Below, piece by piece: positions 1-6,894 of a stretch of DNA of 11,099 nt. The stretch lies in assembly GCA_947463665.1 (NCBI GenBank), contig CANHUD010000052.1, forward strand, positions 1 to 11,099. Direction: 5' to 3'. A program made the position numbers and the translations under genes. The notes beneath the pieces were generated by a model. That model was not told the origin of the DNA and did not search any database. It saw nothing but the letters and a program-made list of their open reading frames with translations. The DNA comes from Sphingobacteriales bacterium (GTDB lineage Bacteria; Bacteroidota; Bacteroidia; Chitinophagales; Chitinophagaceae). Position 1 is the first letter of the stretch. Every line of letters begins with the position of its first letter.

Positions 1-675
1 AGCCGGCTCATTCTGTTTGCCCCGGAAAGGAACCGGAGCCAGATACGGCGCATCGGTTTCCAAAACGATGCGCGTTAAGCCGATCTCCTTTAACACTTCA
101 TCCAATCCGGATTTTTTATACGTTACCACCCCTCCTATCCCCAGATACATCCCCAGTTCCATGATCTGTTCCGCTTCTTCAACGCCCCCTCCAAAACAAT
201 GGAAAACTCCGCGGATACGCCCCTTTCCAACTGTCCGTACCCAATCGATACAGGAACGGGTTGCCTTGCGTGAATGGATCGAAACCGGCAGATCATACCG
301 TAAGGCCCACTCCAATTGGGTTATAAACACTTTTTCCTGTTGTTCCTTAAAGGTAAGATCCCAGTGAAAATCCAATCCAATTTCACCAACTCCTGCAAAC
401 CGATGCACCGCCAGCCAGTCGCGCACCATTTCCAGCTGCTCCTGCCAGTCTTCTTTCACATAACAGGGATGGAGGCCCATCATGGGCAGGCAATACCCCG
501 GATGATCCCGCTCCAGTTCCAGCATGGCATCTATGGAATGTCGATCAATATTAGGCATCAGGATCTTACGAACACCGGCAGTACGCGAACGGGAAAAAAT
601 TTCCGGCAGCTGGGGATGTAAGGATTCATCGTACAAATGACAATGCGTGTCAATCAGTCGGATCGGAGAAATCAT
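1..675 (-). CDS. TatD family metal-dependent hydrolase (3' end cut by window edge)
   Basis: A TatD/YcfH/YjjV-type amidohydrolase with a TIM-barrel fold that binds two divalent metals; family members act as DNases or 3'-5' exonucleases, and the exact role here is unknown. From the ATG at 675 the reverse strand reads 225 codons without a stop to the window edge. Metal-site motifs are all visible and in order: DTHCH (H11, H13), GEIGLD (E98), SIHSR (H134), VFHCFGG (H159) and LETDAPYLAP (D208), followed by RGKQNEPA, typical of the late part of the family. Homologues are usually about 255-265 residues, so roughly 30-40 C-terminal residues are missing. The ATG at 675 puts the first metal motif at the usual distance from the N-terminus. 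No signal peptide is seen, so it is cytoplasmic. It is divergent from the lipoprotein gene starting at 773. Confidence 0.95.
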   Translation of the reverse strand, partial: MISPIRLIDTHCHLYDESLHPQLPEIFSRSRTAGVRKILMPNIDRHSIDAMLELERDHPGYCLPMMGLHPCYVKEDWQEQLEMVRDWLAVHRFAGVGEIGLDFHWDLTFKEQQEKVFITQLEWALRYDLPVSIHSRKATRSCIDWVRTVGKGRIRGVFHCFGGGVEEAEQIMELGMYLGIGGVVTYKKSGLDEVLKEIGLTRIVLETDAPYLAPVPFRGKQNEPA

Positions 676-676
676 G

Positions 677-700
677 CTGTAAAATTGAGTTTTTTTACAG
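677..700. repeat. Perfect 8-bp inverted repeat next to the hydrolase start codon
   Basis: CTGTAAAA (677-684) and TTTTACAG (693-700) are exact reverse complements separated by 8 nt. In the minus-strand mRNA the hairpin would end one base before the ATG at 675, so it lies inside the ribosome-binding region. It could be an operator dyad, an RNA hairpin affecting initiation, or chance in AT-rich sequence. Confidence 0.4.
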
Positions 701-719
701 ACTTCATTAAACCAATCTA

Positions 720-750
720 TTGTGTTTATGTCTAACAAATGTTATCTTTC
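720..750 (+). promoter_or_regulatory. Predicted promoter of the unknown lipoprotein gene
   Basis: ATTG at 719-722 (TTG 720-722) is followed after 20 bp by TATCTTTC (743-750), which matches the Bacteroidota -7 consensus TAnnTTTG at all but the last base. The transcript would begin near 755-757. That supports translation from the ATG at 773 and not from the in-frame GTG at 722 or ATG at 728, which would lie upstream of transcription. It is a motif match only. Confidence 0.35.
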
Positions 751-766
751 GTTAACGTTAAACAAA
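736..766 (-). promoter_or_regulatory. Predicted promoter of the TatD-family gene
   Basis: On the minus strand TTTG (766-763) is followed after exactly 19 bp by AACATTTG (743-736), one mismatch from TAnnTTTG. Transcription would start near 730, leaving a 5' leader of roughly 55 nt that contains the inverted repeat at 677-700. It overlaps the plus-strand lipoprotein promoter. It is a motif match only. Confidence 0.33.
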
Positions 767-772
767 CCTGTT

Positions 773-1651
773 ATGAAACGAATACTTACTTTGGCCGTTT
801 TCGGCGTTGTACTCGCTCTTTCCTCCTGCACCCGTGAAGTATCGGATACCAGTATAGACACACCGGAAGTAAAGGAACTGACGGAAGCCACCAATACAGA
901 TGTTCAGATGGATGGAACCGCTGAAGAGGTATTCGATAATGCCGCCGGCATTGATGCTGCTACCGCCGGAGAAGCACTGGGGATTTACGGAGAATGGGGG
1001 CTTGGCCTATTCCCGAATGTTGATAATCCCATAACGGGTGGACGTTGCTACACGGTAACCGTAACACCAAAAGACAGAGGTGTATTTCCTAAAAAAGTAG
1101 TCATCGAATTTGGCAACGACTGCCGGATCAATGGCCGGGTGCGAAAAGGAAAAATTGTAACGATGTATTCAGGTCCTCTGCATATTCCGGGCAATAAATC
1201 AGTAACGGAACTTGACGGATATTTTCTGGATTCCATGAAGATCACCGGTCGCTTCCAATTGCAGAATACCACCGAACCCGGAAGTAACCAGCGCCGGTTT
1301 ACAAGAACCGTCAGTGCTAAAGTTTACAGCCTCAACCGGAATATCTGGTGGTCATGGTCAGGCACTACCGTTACTACACAAATCGAAGGAAATGGTACGC
1401 CGATGTTCCCCCGTGATGATATCTTCCGCATAACGTTCAGTCGCAAAGGAGAATATTCTGATGGTCGCACCTGGGCTGCAGAAACAAAAGAGCCGCTCAT
1501 CAAAGCATTTACCTGCCCCTGGATTTCAAAAGGTTCCGTCTTTATCCGGACCAACGGACGGGAAGCAATTCTGGATTATGGAAAGGGAGAATGTGATAAA
1601 GAGGCTACACTAACCATAAATGGCGTATCAAAAGTTATCAAACTCAGGTAA
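773..1651 (+). CDS. Uncharacterized lipoprotein with two Cys-pair modules
   Basis: A 292-residue lipoprotein of unknown function. MKRILTLAVFGVVLALSSC is a clear type II signal peptide with lipobox LSSC and acylated C19; T-R-E follows, so it should be anchored in an outer membrane leaflet. Reading could open earlier (GTG 722, ATG 728), but those starts would bury the signal peptide and precede the predicted transcription start. After an acidic linker (about 20-60) the mature part is rich in beta-prone segments. Four further cysteines, C92, C117, C248 and C274, fall into two similarly spaced pairs, each with an [VI]-[IL]-[ED]-[FY]-G motif just before the second Cys. The layout resembles a recurrent uncharacterized lipoprotein family I recall from Chitinophaga-like genomes; that is memory, not a search. 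It appears monocistronic, divergent from the hydrolase gene, and ends before a strong hairpin. Confidence 0.88.
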   Translation: MKRILTLAVFGVVLALSSCTREVSDTSIDTPEVKELTEATNTDVQMDGTAEEVFDNAAGIDAATAGEALGIYGEWGLGLFPNVDNPITGGRCYTVTVTPKDRGVFPKKVVIEFGNDCRINGRVRKGKIVTMYSGPLHIPGNKSVTELDGYFLDSMKITGRFQLQNTTEPGSNQRRFTRTVSAKVYSLNRNIWWSWSGTTVTTQIEGNGTPMFPRDDIFRITFSRKGEYSDGRTWAAETKEPLIKAFTCPWISKGSVFIRTNGREAILDYGKGECDKEATLTINGVSKVIKLR

Positions 1652-1717
1652 AAAACTTGTGAGTTGTGAATAAATTATTACCTTAGACCTAGTTTTCATA
1701 GGGTACGGATTAAAAAC

Positions 1718-1752
1718 GGGCCAGGGTTTCTACCCCGGCCCAATCTTTTTTT
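1718..1752. terminator. Bidirectional intrinsic terminator between convergent genes
   Basis: A 9-bp stem, GGGCCAGGG (1718-1726) against CCCCGGCCC (1733-1741), has a 6-nt loop and a single A-C mismatch on the plus strand, followed by a T-rich run (1744-1752). On the minus strand the mismatch becomes a G-U wobble and the stem is followed by G then TTTTT (1716-1712). It therefore serves both the lipoprotein gene and the deacetylase gene converging on it. Confidence 0.8.
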
Positions 1753-1758
1753 AGGAGA

Positions 1759-2391
1759 TCACAAGTATTTGTATTCCAGCCTTTTACCCTCCCATTTTTT
1801 GTCTTTTATATGGGCTAAAATCCTCGGAAGACAATACTCCAGCCGCTCCCAGGCCTTTTCGCTGTCATGAAACACCACGATATCACCTGAACGGATAGTA
1901 GTCAGCACATTACGCATACATTGTTCTCCAGATATGCTCCTGTCGAAGTCGCCACTCAGTAAACTCCACATCACCACCCGGTCTCCGGAAGAGTGTATCA
2001 GTTCTTTTATCTGTGACTGGCGGATTCGTCCATATGGAGGCCGAAACAACCCGGAAGGTATCCATTCACGAGCCTGCTGAATATTTTTCATATACACATC
2101 ATCCGATGTTTTCCAGCCATTCAGGTGGGTATGCGTATGATTCCCCACGGTATGTCCTTCCTGAAGAATCTGGGCCATAATTTCCGGGTATTGCTGCACC
2201 CTTGAGCCAATGCAGAAAAAGGTAGCCCTGACATTCCATTTTCTCAGTTGCTCCAATACCCAGGGAGTGATCTCCGGGTGTGGACCGTCATCAAACGTTA
2301 AATAGACAGCCGGCTCTGAAGAGGGCATCTGCCAGATGCAGGAAGAATAGTACCAGCGGATCAGTGCCGGCATGCGCAATGGATACCACAT
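1759..2391 (-). CDS. Polysaccharide deacetylase (NodB homology domain) family protein
   Basis: A carbohydrate esterase family 4-type enzyme of 210 residues, expected to remove N- or O-acetyl groups from a glycan by a metal-dependent mechanism. All five NodB motifs are present: TFDDGPHP (D34, D35), GNHTHTHLNG (H85, H89), RPPYG (R117-G121), the MWSLLSGDFD region (141-150) and IVVFHDSEKA (H175). The single domain fills the whole protein. There is no convincing signal peptide, so location is uncertain: the N-terminus (MWYPLRMP) has some aromatic residues but no long hydrophobic run. The start at 2391 is preferred over the internal Met at 2373 because it keeps the usual 30-odd residues before TFDDGP and sits 4 nt after a perfect TAnnTTTG box. 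The substrate cannot be told from the sequence. It is divergent from gltX and ends before a shared terminator. Confidence 0.93.
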   Translation of the reverse strand: MWYPLRMPALIRWYYSSCIWQMPSSEPAVYLTFDDGPHPEITPWVLEQLRKWNVRATFFCIGSRVQQYPEIMAQILQEGHTVGNHTHTHLNGWKTSDDVYMKNIQQAREWIPSGLFRPPYGRIRQSQIKELIHSSGDRVVMWSLLSGDFDRSISGEQCMRNVLTTIRSGDIVVFHDSEKAWERLEYCLPRILAHIKDKKWEGKRLEYKYL

Positions 2392-2395
2392 ACCT

Positions 2396-2403
2396 CAAAA
2401 ATA
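2396..2403 (-). promoter_or_regulatory. Predicted -7 promoter box of the deacetylase gene
   Basis: On the minus strand TATTTTTG is a perfect match to TAnnTTTG and ends only 4 nt before the ATG at 2391, so the mRNA would be leaderless or nearly so. No TTTG is seen at the expected -33 position (about 2423-2426). Confidence 0.45.
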
Positions 2404-2430
2404 GGCCAATGCGCCGGAACGGAACCTGCG

Positions 2431-2438
2431 TATCTTTG
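2431..2438 (+). promoter_or_regulatory. Predicted -7 promoter box of gltX
   Basis: TATCTTTG is a perfect match to TAnnTTTG and ends 4 nt before the gltX ATG at 2443, again implying an almost leaderless transcript. The -33 position (AATG, 2408-2411, 19 bp upstream) is a poor match. It mirrors the deacetylase box on the other strand. Confidence 0.5.
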
Positions 2439-2442
2439 CTAC

Positions 2443-3957
2443 ATGGAAAATGTACGTGTACGATTTGCGCCCAGTCCTACGGGCGGCCTTCACCTGGGCG
2501 GTGTCCGCACCGTTCTTTACAATTATTTGTTTGCCCGCCGGCACAACGGTCAGTTCATCCTTCGCATTGAAGATACCGATCAGAACCGCTATGTTCCCGG
2601 AGCCGAGCAGTACATACTGGACTGCCTCACCTGGTGTGGGCTTCAGCCGGATGAAAGTCCGGCAGTTGGTGGTCCGTATGCCCCATACCGACAAAGCGAA
2701 CGCAAAGCCCTGTACGCCGACTATGCGCGTCAACTCGTAGAAGCGGGATACGCGTATTACGCTTTTGATACTCCGGAGGAGCTTGAAGAAATGCGCAACC
2801 GCTTTCGCTCAGAAGAAAATCCATCGCCCCAGTACGATAGCCGCATCCGGATGCTAATGAACAATTCACTGGCCAAACCGGACGAAACACAAAAATGGCT
2901 GGAAGCCGGTAAACCTTATGTCATCCGCATCCGGATGCCGGAAAATGAAACTGTCCACTTTACAGATATGATCCGTGGAGAAGTGCATTTCAATACCGGG
3001 CAGTCGGATGATAAAGTACTGCTGAAAGCAGATGGTATGCCTACTTATCATCTGGCAGTGGTAGTAGACGATTACCTCATGAAGATCACCCATGCGTTCA
3101 GAGGGGAAGAATGGCTTCCATCTGCTCCTGCGCATATTTTGCTGTGGCGTTATTTGGGATGGGCCGATCAGATGCCGCAGTGGGCGCATCTGCCGCTGAT
3201 TCTCAAACCGGATGGACATGGCAAATTGTCGAAACGCGATGGGGATGCCCTAGGTTTCCCGGTCTTTGCCATGAATTGGACAGATCCTAAATCGGGTGAA
3301 ACAACAGCCGGCTTCCGTGAAAGAGGCTTTCTTCCCGAAGCGTTTCTCAACTTGCTGGCCATGCTGGGTTGGAATGCAGGTACAGAACAGGAAATTTTTA
3401 GTCTGGATGAACTCATCGAGCAATTCTCCCTGGAAAGAGTTCATAAAGGGGGCGCCAAATTCGATTTCGAAAAAGCGAAATGGTTTAACCAGGAATGGAT
3501 CCGGAAAAGCAGTACCGACCGGCTTCTGCCGCTCATACTTCCCTATTTTGAGCAGGCAGGTATACAAGCCGATCCGGAAAGACTTGGCACCGTCGTTCCG
3601 CTTATTAAAGACAGGTGCACACTGCTTCCCGATTTCGTTGAGCAGGGTGCGTTCTTTTTCCGCACACCGGAGCAGGTAGATGCAGAGTCAATCAAAGCAA
3701 AATGGTCGACAGACAAACAGGCATTTTTTCAACAATGGGCCGATGAACTACCAGAAAAGGCAGATGCAGCATCGCTGGAACAGTCGTTCAAAGAAAAAGC
3801 AGCTGCAGCGAATCTTAAGGCCGGAGAACTCATGCTGCCTTTACGTGTTATGTTGGTAGGTGGCAAATTTGGACCGGGGGTATTTGCTATTGCAGAAATC
3901 ATTGGTATGGCAGAAACCCGGAAACGAATCAATCATATACTGACTGCACTTGCTTAA
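2443..3957 (+). CDS. gltX: Glutamate--tRNA ligase
   Basis: Class I aminoacyl-tRNA synthetase that charges tRNA-Glu with glutamate using ATP in the cytoplasm. The 504 residues include the HIGH-type signature in PSPTGGLHLGG (H17-G20) and the KMSKS-type signature KLSKR (K261-R265). The Rossmann catalytic core comes first; the helical anticodon-binding region follows from roughly residue 340 and ends with the conserved GGKFGPGVFAIAEIIGM stretch. After KLSKRDGD there is an extra segment (FPVFAMNWTDPKSGE) compared with the E. coli enzyme, which I associate with Bacteroidota GluRS. Cysteines of the E. coli zinc site are absent (AYYAFDTPEEL instead), as in many relatives. The start at 2443 gives the normal N-terminus with VRVRFAPSPTG at residue 4. 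It is first in a probable operon with the B12-binding protein 11 bp downstream. Confidence 0.97.
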   Translation: MENVRVRFAPSPTGGLHLGGVRTVLYNYLFARRHNGQFILRIEDTDQNRYVPGAEQYILDCLTWCGLQPDESPAVGGPYAPYRQSERKALYADYARQLVEAGYAYYAFDTPEELEEMRNRFRSEENPSPQYDSRIRMLMNNSLAKPDETQKWLEAGKPYVIRIRMPENETVHFTDMIRGEVHFNTGQSDDKVLLKADGMPTYHLAVVVDDYLMKITHAFRGEEWLPSAPAHILLWRYLGWADQMPQWAHLPLILKPDGHGKLSKRDGDALGFPVFAMNWTDPKSGETTAGFRERGFLPEAFLNLLAMLGWNAGTEQEIFSLDELIEQFSLERVHKGGAKFDFEKAKWFNQEWIRKSSTDRLLPLILPYFEQAGIQADPERLGTVVPLIKDRCTLLPDFVEQGAFFFRTPEQVDAESIKAKWSTDKQAFFQQWADELPEKADAASLEQSFKEKAAAANLKAGELMLPLRVMLVGGKFGPGVFAIAEIIGMAETRKRINHILTALA

Positions 3958-3968
3958 AAAACATAGCT

Positions 3969-4391
3969 ATGGCTGATCAACAAACAAAACCGATCCGTGT
4001 ACTGGTGGCCAAAGTTGGGCTGGATGGCCACGACCGCGGCGCCAAAGTAATAGCAGCTGCTCTACGGGATGCGGGTATGGAAGTTATTTATACCGGTCTG
4101 CGGCAAACCCCCGAAATGGTAGTGGCCGCCGCGCTGCAGGAAGATGTGGATGCCATTGGGATCAGTATCCTTTCCGGGGCACACATGACGGTTTTTCCAA
4201 AGATCATCCGGCTCATGCAGGAAAAAGAAATGAACGATGTATTGCTAACCGGTGGCGGTATTATTCCGGATGAAGACCTTCGTACCCTCACGGATATGGG
4301 CGTTGGCCGGCTCTTTACCCCGGGCTCATCCATGGATGAAATTGCTCACTATATCCGGGACTGGGTGGAAAAGAAACAACATAACCTATAA
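3969..4391 (+). CDS. Stand-alone cobalamin-binding subunit of an acyl-CoA mutase
   Basis: A 140-residue protein consisting only of the B12-binding domain found at the C-terminus of methylmalonyl-CoA mutase. The base-off/His-on cobalamin signature is intact: GLDGHDRG, with D19, H21 (predicted lower axial cobalt ligand) and G24, then SILSGAH (S66-H72) and the TGGGIIP loop (G95-G97). The length suits the separate small subunit of split mutases such as archaeal-type methylmalonyl-CoA, isobutyryl-CoA or 2-hydroxyisobutyryl-CoA mutase. It has no catalytic barrel, so it must pair with a large subunit encoded outside this window; the substrate cannot be assigned from this subunit alone. It lies 11 bp after gltX and 2 bp before the enoyl-CoA hydratase gene, which suggests coupled expression. 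The start at 3969 gives a normal N-terminus just ahead of the first beta strand (IRVLVAKVGLDG). Confidence 0.92.
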   Translation: MADQQTKPIRVLVAKVGLDGHDRGAKVIAAALRDAGMEVIYTGLRQTPEMVVAAALQEDVDAIGISILSGAHMTVFPKIIRLMQEKEMNDVLLTGGGIIPDEDLRTLTDMGVGRLFTPGSSMDEIAHYIRDWVEKKQHNL

Positions 4392-4393
4392 AT

Positions 4394-5167
4394 ATGGAAA
4401 CGATTCTTCACACACTGGATGCAGGTATACTTACGCTGACCATCAACCGGCCGGATAAACTCAATGCACTGAATAGCCAGGTACTAGCTGAATTGGATAC
4501 TACTATTAAAGATGTTTACATCAATCCGGCTATTCATGGAGTCATTATCACCGGAGCCGGGCCTAAATCATTTGTAGCCGGTGCCGATATCACTGAATTC
4601 AGTGGCTTGTCAAAAGAACAGGCGTTTTTACTGGCGAGAAAAGGACAGGATATTTTCAGCTTTATTGAACAGTGTCCGAAACCGGTAATAGCGGCGGTAA
4701 ATGGATTTGCCCTGGGAGGTGGTTGTGAACTTGCACTGGCCTGTCATATACGGATCGCTTCTTCCAATGCACGGTTCGGACAGCCGGAAGTAAACCTTGG
4801 ACTGATTCCGGGTTATGGTGGAACACAGCGTCTTACCCGACTGGTAGGAAAAGGGCTGGCGATGGAATGGATACTCTCGGGTAATCTAGTAGATGCTGCC
4901 GAAGCGCATCGGACAGGCCTTGTCAACCATGTAACGGCACCCGAATCATTATTATCAACAGCTACTACTCTTTTACAGACCATCCTCTCCAAATCACCCA
5001 CTGCCGTAAGCAGATCGATTCAGGCCATCCATGCTGCCTTTGATAAAACAGAAGCAGAAGGATTTGAACGGGAAGCGGAACTATTCAGCGATTGCGCAGG
5101 ATCAGAGGAAATGATGGAAGGCGTTGCTGCTTTCATAGAAAAAAGAAAACCTGCTTTTCGCAAATAA
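4394..5167 (+). CDS. Enoyl-CoA hydratase/isomerase (crotonase) family protein
   Basis: A 257-residue cytoplasmic crotonase, the usual length for a single-domain enoyl-CoA hydratase that adds water to trans-2-enoyl-CoA in fatty-acid or branched-chain amino-acid breakdown. The oxyanion-hole segments FVAGADI (60-66) and ALGGGCE (106-112) are present. Both catalytic glutamates of true hydratases are present: E112 in GGGCEL and E132 in QPEVNLGLIPG. Having both argues against an isomerase-only or decarboxylase role such as methylmalonyl-CoA decarboxylase. The C-terminal helices end normally (FIEKRKPAF). It starts 2 bp after the B12-binding subunit gene, so translational coupling is likely, and it is the last gene before the palindromic terminator at 5189-5220. 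Chain-length and substrate preference cannot be read from the sequence. Confidence 0.93.
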   Translation: METILHTLDAGILTLTINRPDKLNALNSQVLAELDTTIKDVYINPAIHGVIITGAGPKSFVAGADITEFSGLSKEQAFLLARKGQDIFSFIEQCPKPVIAAVNGFALGGGCELALACHIRIASSNARFGQPEVNLGLIPGYGGTQRLTRLVGKGLAMEWILSGNLVDAAEAHRTGLVNHVTAPESLLSTATTLLQTILSKSPTAVSRSIQAIHAAFDKTEAEGFEREAELFSDCAGSEEMMEGVAAFIEKRKPAFRK

Positions 5168-5188
5168 TGCAATCACTTGCTACTATGT

Positions 5189-5220
5189 AAAAAGCCCTCC
5201 GCAGCTGCGGAGGGCTTTTT
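5189..5220. terminator. Perfect 32-bp palindromic bidirectional terminator
   Basis: Two 16-nt halves are exact reverse complements centred between 5204 and 5205: an A5 run, a GC-rich stem (GCCCTCCGCAG / CTGCGGAGGGC) with a tiny loop, and a T5 run. The symmetry gives a U-tract in either direction. It lies 21 bp after the enoyl-CoA hydratase stop and 24 bp beyond the convergent susD stop, so it can end both transcripts. Confidence 0.9.
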
Positions 5221-5244
5221 CGTATATCGGTCTGTAAAGATCGA

Positions 5245-6855
5245 TTAGTTATCCCACCATACACGTGAGCTCCAGCCATCGGTAGCCGGTGTAAGGCCAC
5301 TCAGACCAGCGCTGTATGCAGCACCGTTCAGAGAAGCTTCAGATGTAGGATACATCTGCCTTCTTGGGATCTGGCCATTGGAGAAGTTACCTGCAGCTAC
5401 TACAGGAGTCAGTGCCGGAATACCGGTACGACGCCAGTTGCTCCAGGACTCAGCAAAGTTCAGCAGCATACCATTGGAAGCCCAATATTGCGTGTTGATC
5501 TGTGTGAGAGAAGCAGCAGTGCTGGAAACATTCAGCGGATTGGCAGTCAGATAAGCAGTTGCATCAGCCGGTGTAGAACCAGCACCTGCACCATACTTAG
5601 CAAGAGATGCGAATGAACCACGAACGCCGTTAGCATACAGTTCAGCAGCGGTAGCAGAACCTACGTTCCAACCACGAACCTTGGCTTCTGCCAGCAACAG
5701 CATGGTTTCACCGTAAGTGATCAGGAACACAGGTGCGTCCAGATTACGGTAGAAACCACGGGGACGAGAGTACTTACCAATTTTGGTAGCACCACCAGCA
5801 CCATCTGTAGCACCAGGGAAACCAGGAGCTCTGCTGATATCTGTAGCACCACCATTCATATCGTAGCCGTTGGGCAGACCCAGCTGAACAGCCGGAGTAT
5901 TGTCACCTGCGTCGAATGAATTGTTGGCATTGAAACCACCTGCAGGAACTTCAGCAATAGCCGCCAGACGAGGATCGCTGGTAGCCTGCATGTAGTCGAT
6001 CAGCGTTTTAGCCCAGCGAACTTCATACAGATCAGCCGGAGTACGCAGAGGACCAGCATTGGGGTTTGTATACCCATTGGCCTGATCACCAGGCAATAGA
6101 ACATCATCTGCATCGCTGGTGAATACACCACCTGCAGCGGCTTTCTCAGCCCATGCCTTAGCGGTGGCTGCATCACGCTTCACCAGACGCATAGCGATAC
6201 GCAGCATCAGGGAATTGGCAAGACGCTTCCACTTGGCTACATCCCCTTTGTAGAACAGATCTGCAGAGATAGCCAGTTTACCGGCATTGAACATACCAGC
6301 TGCTTTTTCCAGATCAGCCAGCATAGCCTTTATAGCTACTTCCTGCTTGTCATATTTCGGCTGGGTAACGCCCGTTGCTCCCTGAAATGCTTCAGAATAA
6401 GGAACATCACCATAAATATCTGTCAGGTAGGCTACAGACATCACTTTAACTACAGTAGCAGCTGCTACAGCGTTCACACGCTCAGCATCTTTACCGTAGA
6501 TATTGATGATCTCATTGGCCAGACTAGCCGCACGGTAGCAGCTTCCCCAGCTGTTGGCCGTGTACGACATGGTATTGGCAGATTGTACATACTTATCCAT
6601 GTTGCTGTAGTAGATAGCACCACCAGTAGTAGTGGAAGCCAGCAACTGAACCCAGCCACTCTGGAAAAGGATAGGACCTGCATACCCTGTGATTGCTCCT
6701 TTGTACGTATTCTGCGCGTTGGTCAGAAAGAACGTTGCATCGAAGTTGTCAGGAGTTGCCCGTGAGGGGTCCGTATTAATTTTTTCGAAATCCTTGGTAC
6801 AGCTCACCTGCGTGAGGACCAGGGTCGATATGAACAGATATGATAACCATTTCAT
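5245..6855 (-). CDS. SusD/RagB family outer-membrane lipoprotein (SusD-like_2 type)
   Basis: The surface lid of a SusCD importer, 536 residues, which captures substrate and closes over the SusC barrel. The signal peptide is MKWLSYLFISTLVLTQVSC, with C19 acylated; the lipobox is slightly unusual because Gln occupies the -3 position. T-K-D-F-E after C19 resembles the Bacteroidota signal for export to the cell surface. The N-terminal FEKINTDPSRATPDN and the C-terminal block WSNWRRTGIPAL ... IPRRQMYPTSEA are typical of the SusD-like_2 branch, with helical tetratricopeptide-like segments between (for example ETMLLLAEAKVRGW). It follows susC by 39 bp on the same strand and ends at the palindromic terminator. 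Codons such as CTG, AAC and CGT are favoured, suggesting strong expression. No adjacent enzyme reveals the substrate; it could be a glycan, a peptide or another polymer. Confidence 0.95.
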   Translation of the reverse strand: MKWLSYLFISTLVLTQVSCTKDFEKINTDPSRATPDNFDATFFLTNAQNTYKGAITGYAGPILFQSGWVQLLASTTTGGAIYYSNMDKYVQSANTMSYTANSWGSCYRAASLANEIINIYGKDAERVNAVAAATVVKVMSVAYLTDIYGDVPYSEAFQGATGVTQPKYDKQEVAIKAMLADLEKAAGMFNAGKLAISADLFYKGDVAKWKRLANSLMLRIAMRLVKRDAATAKAWAEKAAAGGVFTSDADDVLLPGDQANGYTNPNAGPLRTPADLYEVRWAKTLIDYMQATSDPRLAAIAEVPAGGFNANNSFDAGDNTPAVQLGLPNGYDMNGGATDISRAPGFPGATDGAGGATKIGKYSRPRGFYRNLDAPVFLITYGETMLLLAEAKVRGWNVGSATAAELYANGVRGSFASLAKYGAGAGSTPADATAYLTANPLNVSSTAASLTQINTQYWASNGMLLNFAESWSNWRRTGIPALTPVVAAGNFSNGQIPRRQMYPTSEASLNGAAYSAGLSGLTPATDGWSSRVWWDN

Positions 6856-6894
6856 GTTTTACTGATTTTTGTTTACTAATGTTTTCCTTCCGGA

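Noticed and set aside
17..621. Two plus-strand open frames (17-367 and 316-621)
   Set aside because: They are antisense to the TatD-family gene, whose metal-binding motifs are all intact on the minus strand.
722..772. Upstream in-frame starts (GTG 722, ATG 728) for the lipoprotein gene
   Set aside because: They would put 15-17 extra residues in front of a textbook lipoprotein signal peptide and lie before the predicted transcription start.
1697..1706. 10-bp sequence CATAGGGTAC repeated at 10148-10157
   Set aside because: A single 10-mer match in 11 kb, with no flanking similarity or symmetry, is compatible with chance; I do not call it a repeat element.
5189..5220. The perfect palindrome as a possible recombination or replication site
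   Set aside because: Its position between two convergent stops, with A5 and T5 flanks and a GC-rich stem, is fully explained by a bidirectional terminator.
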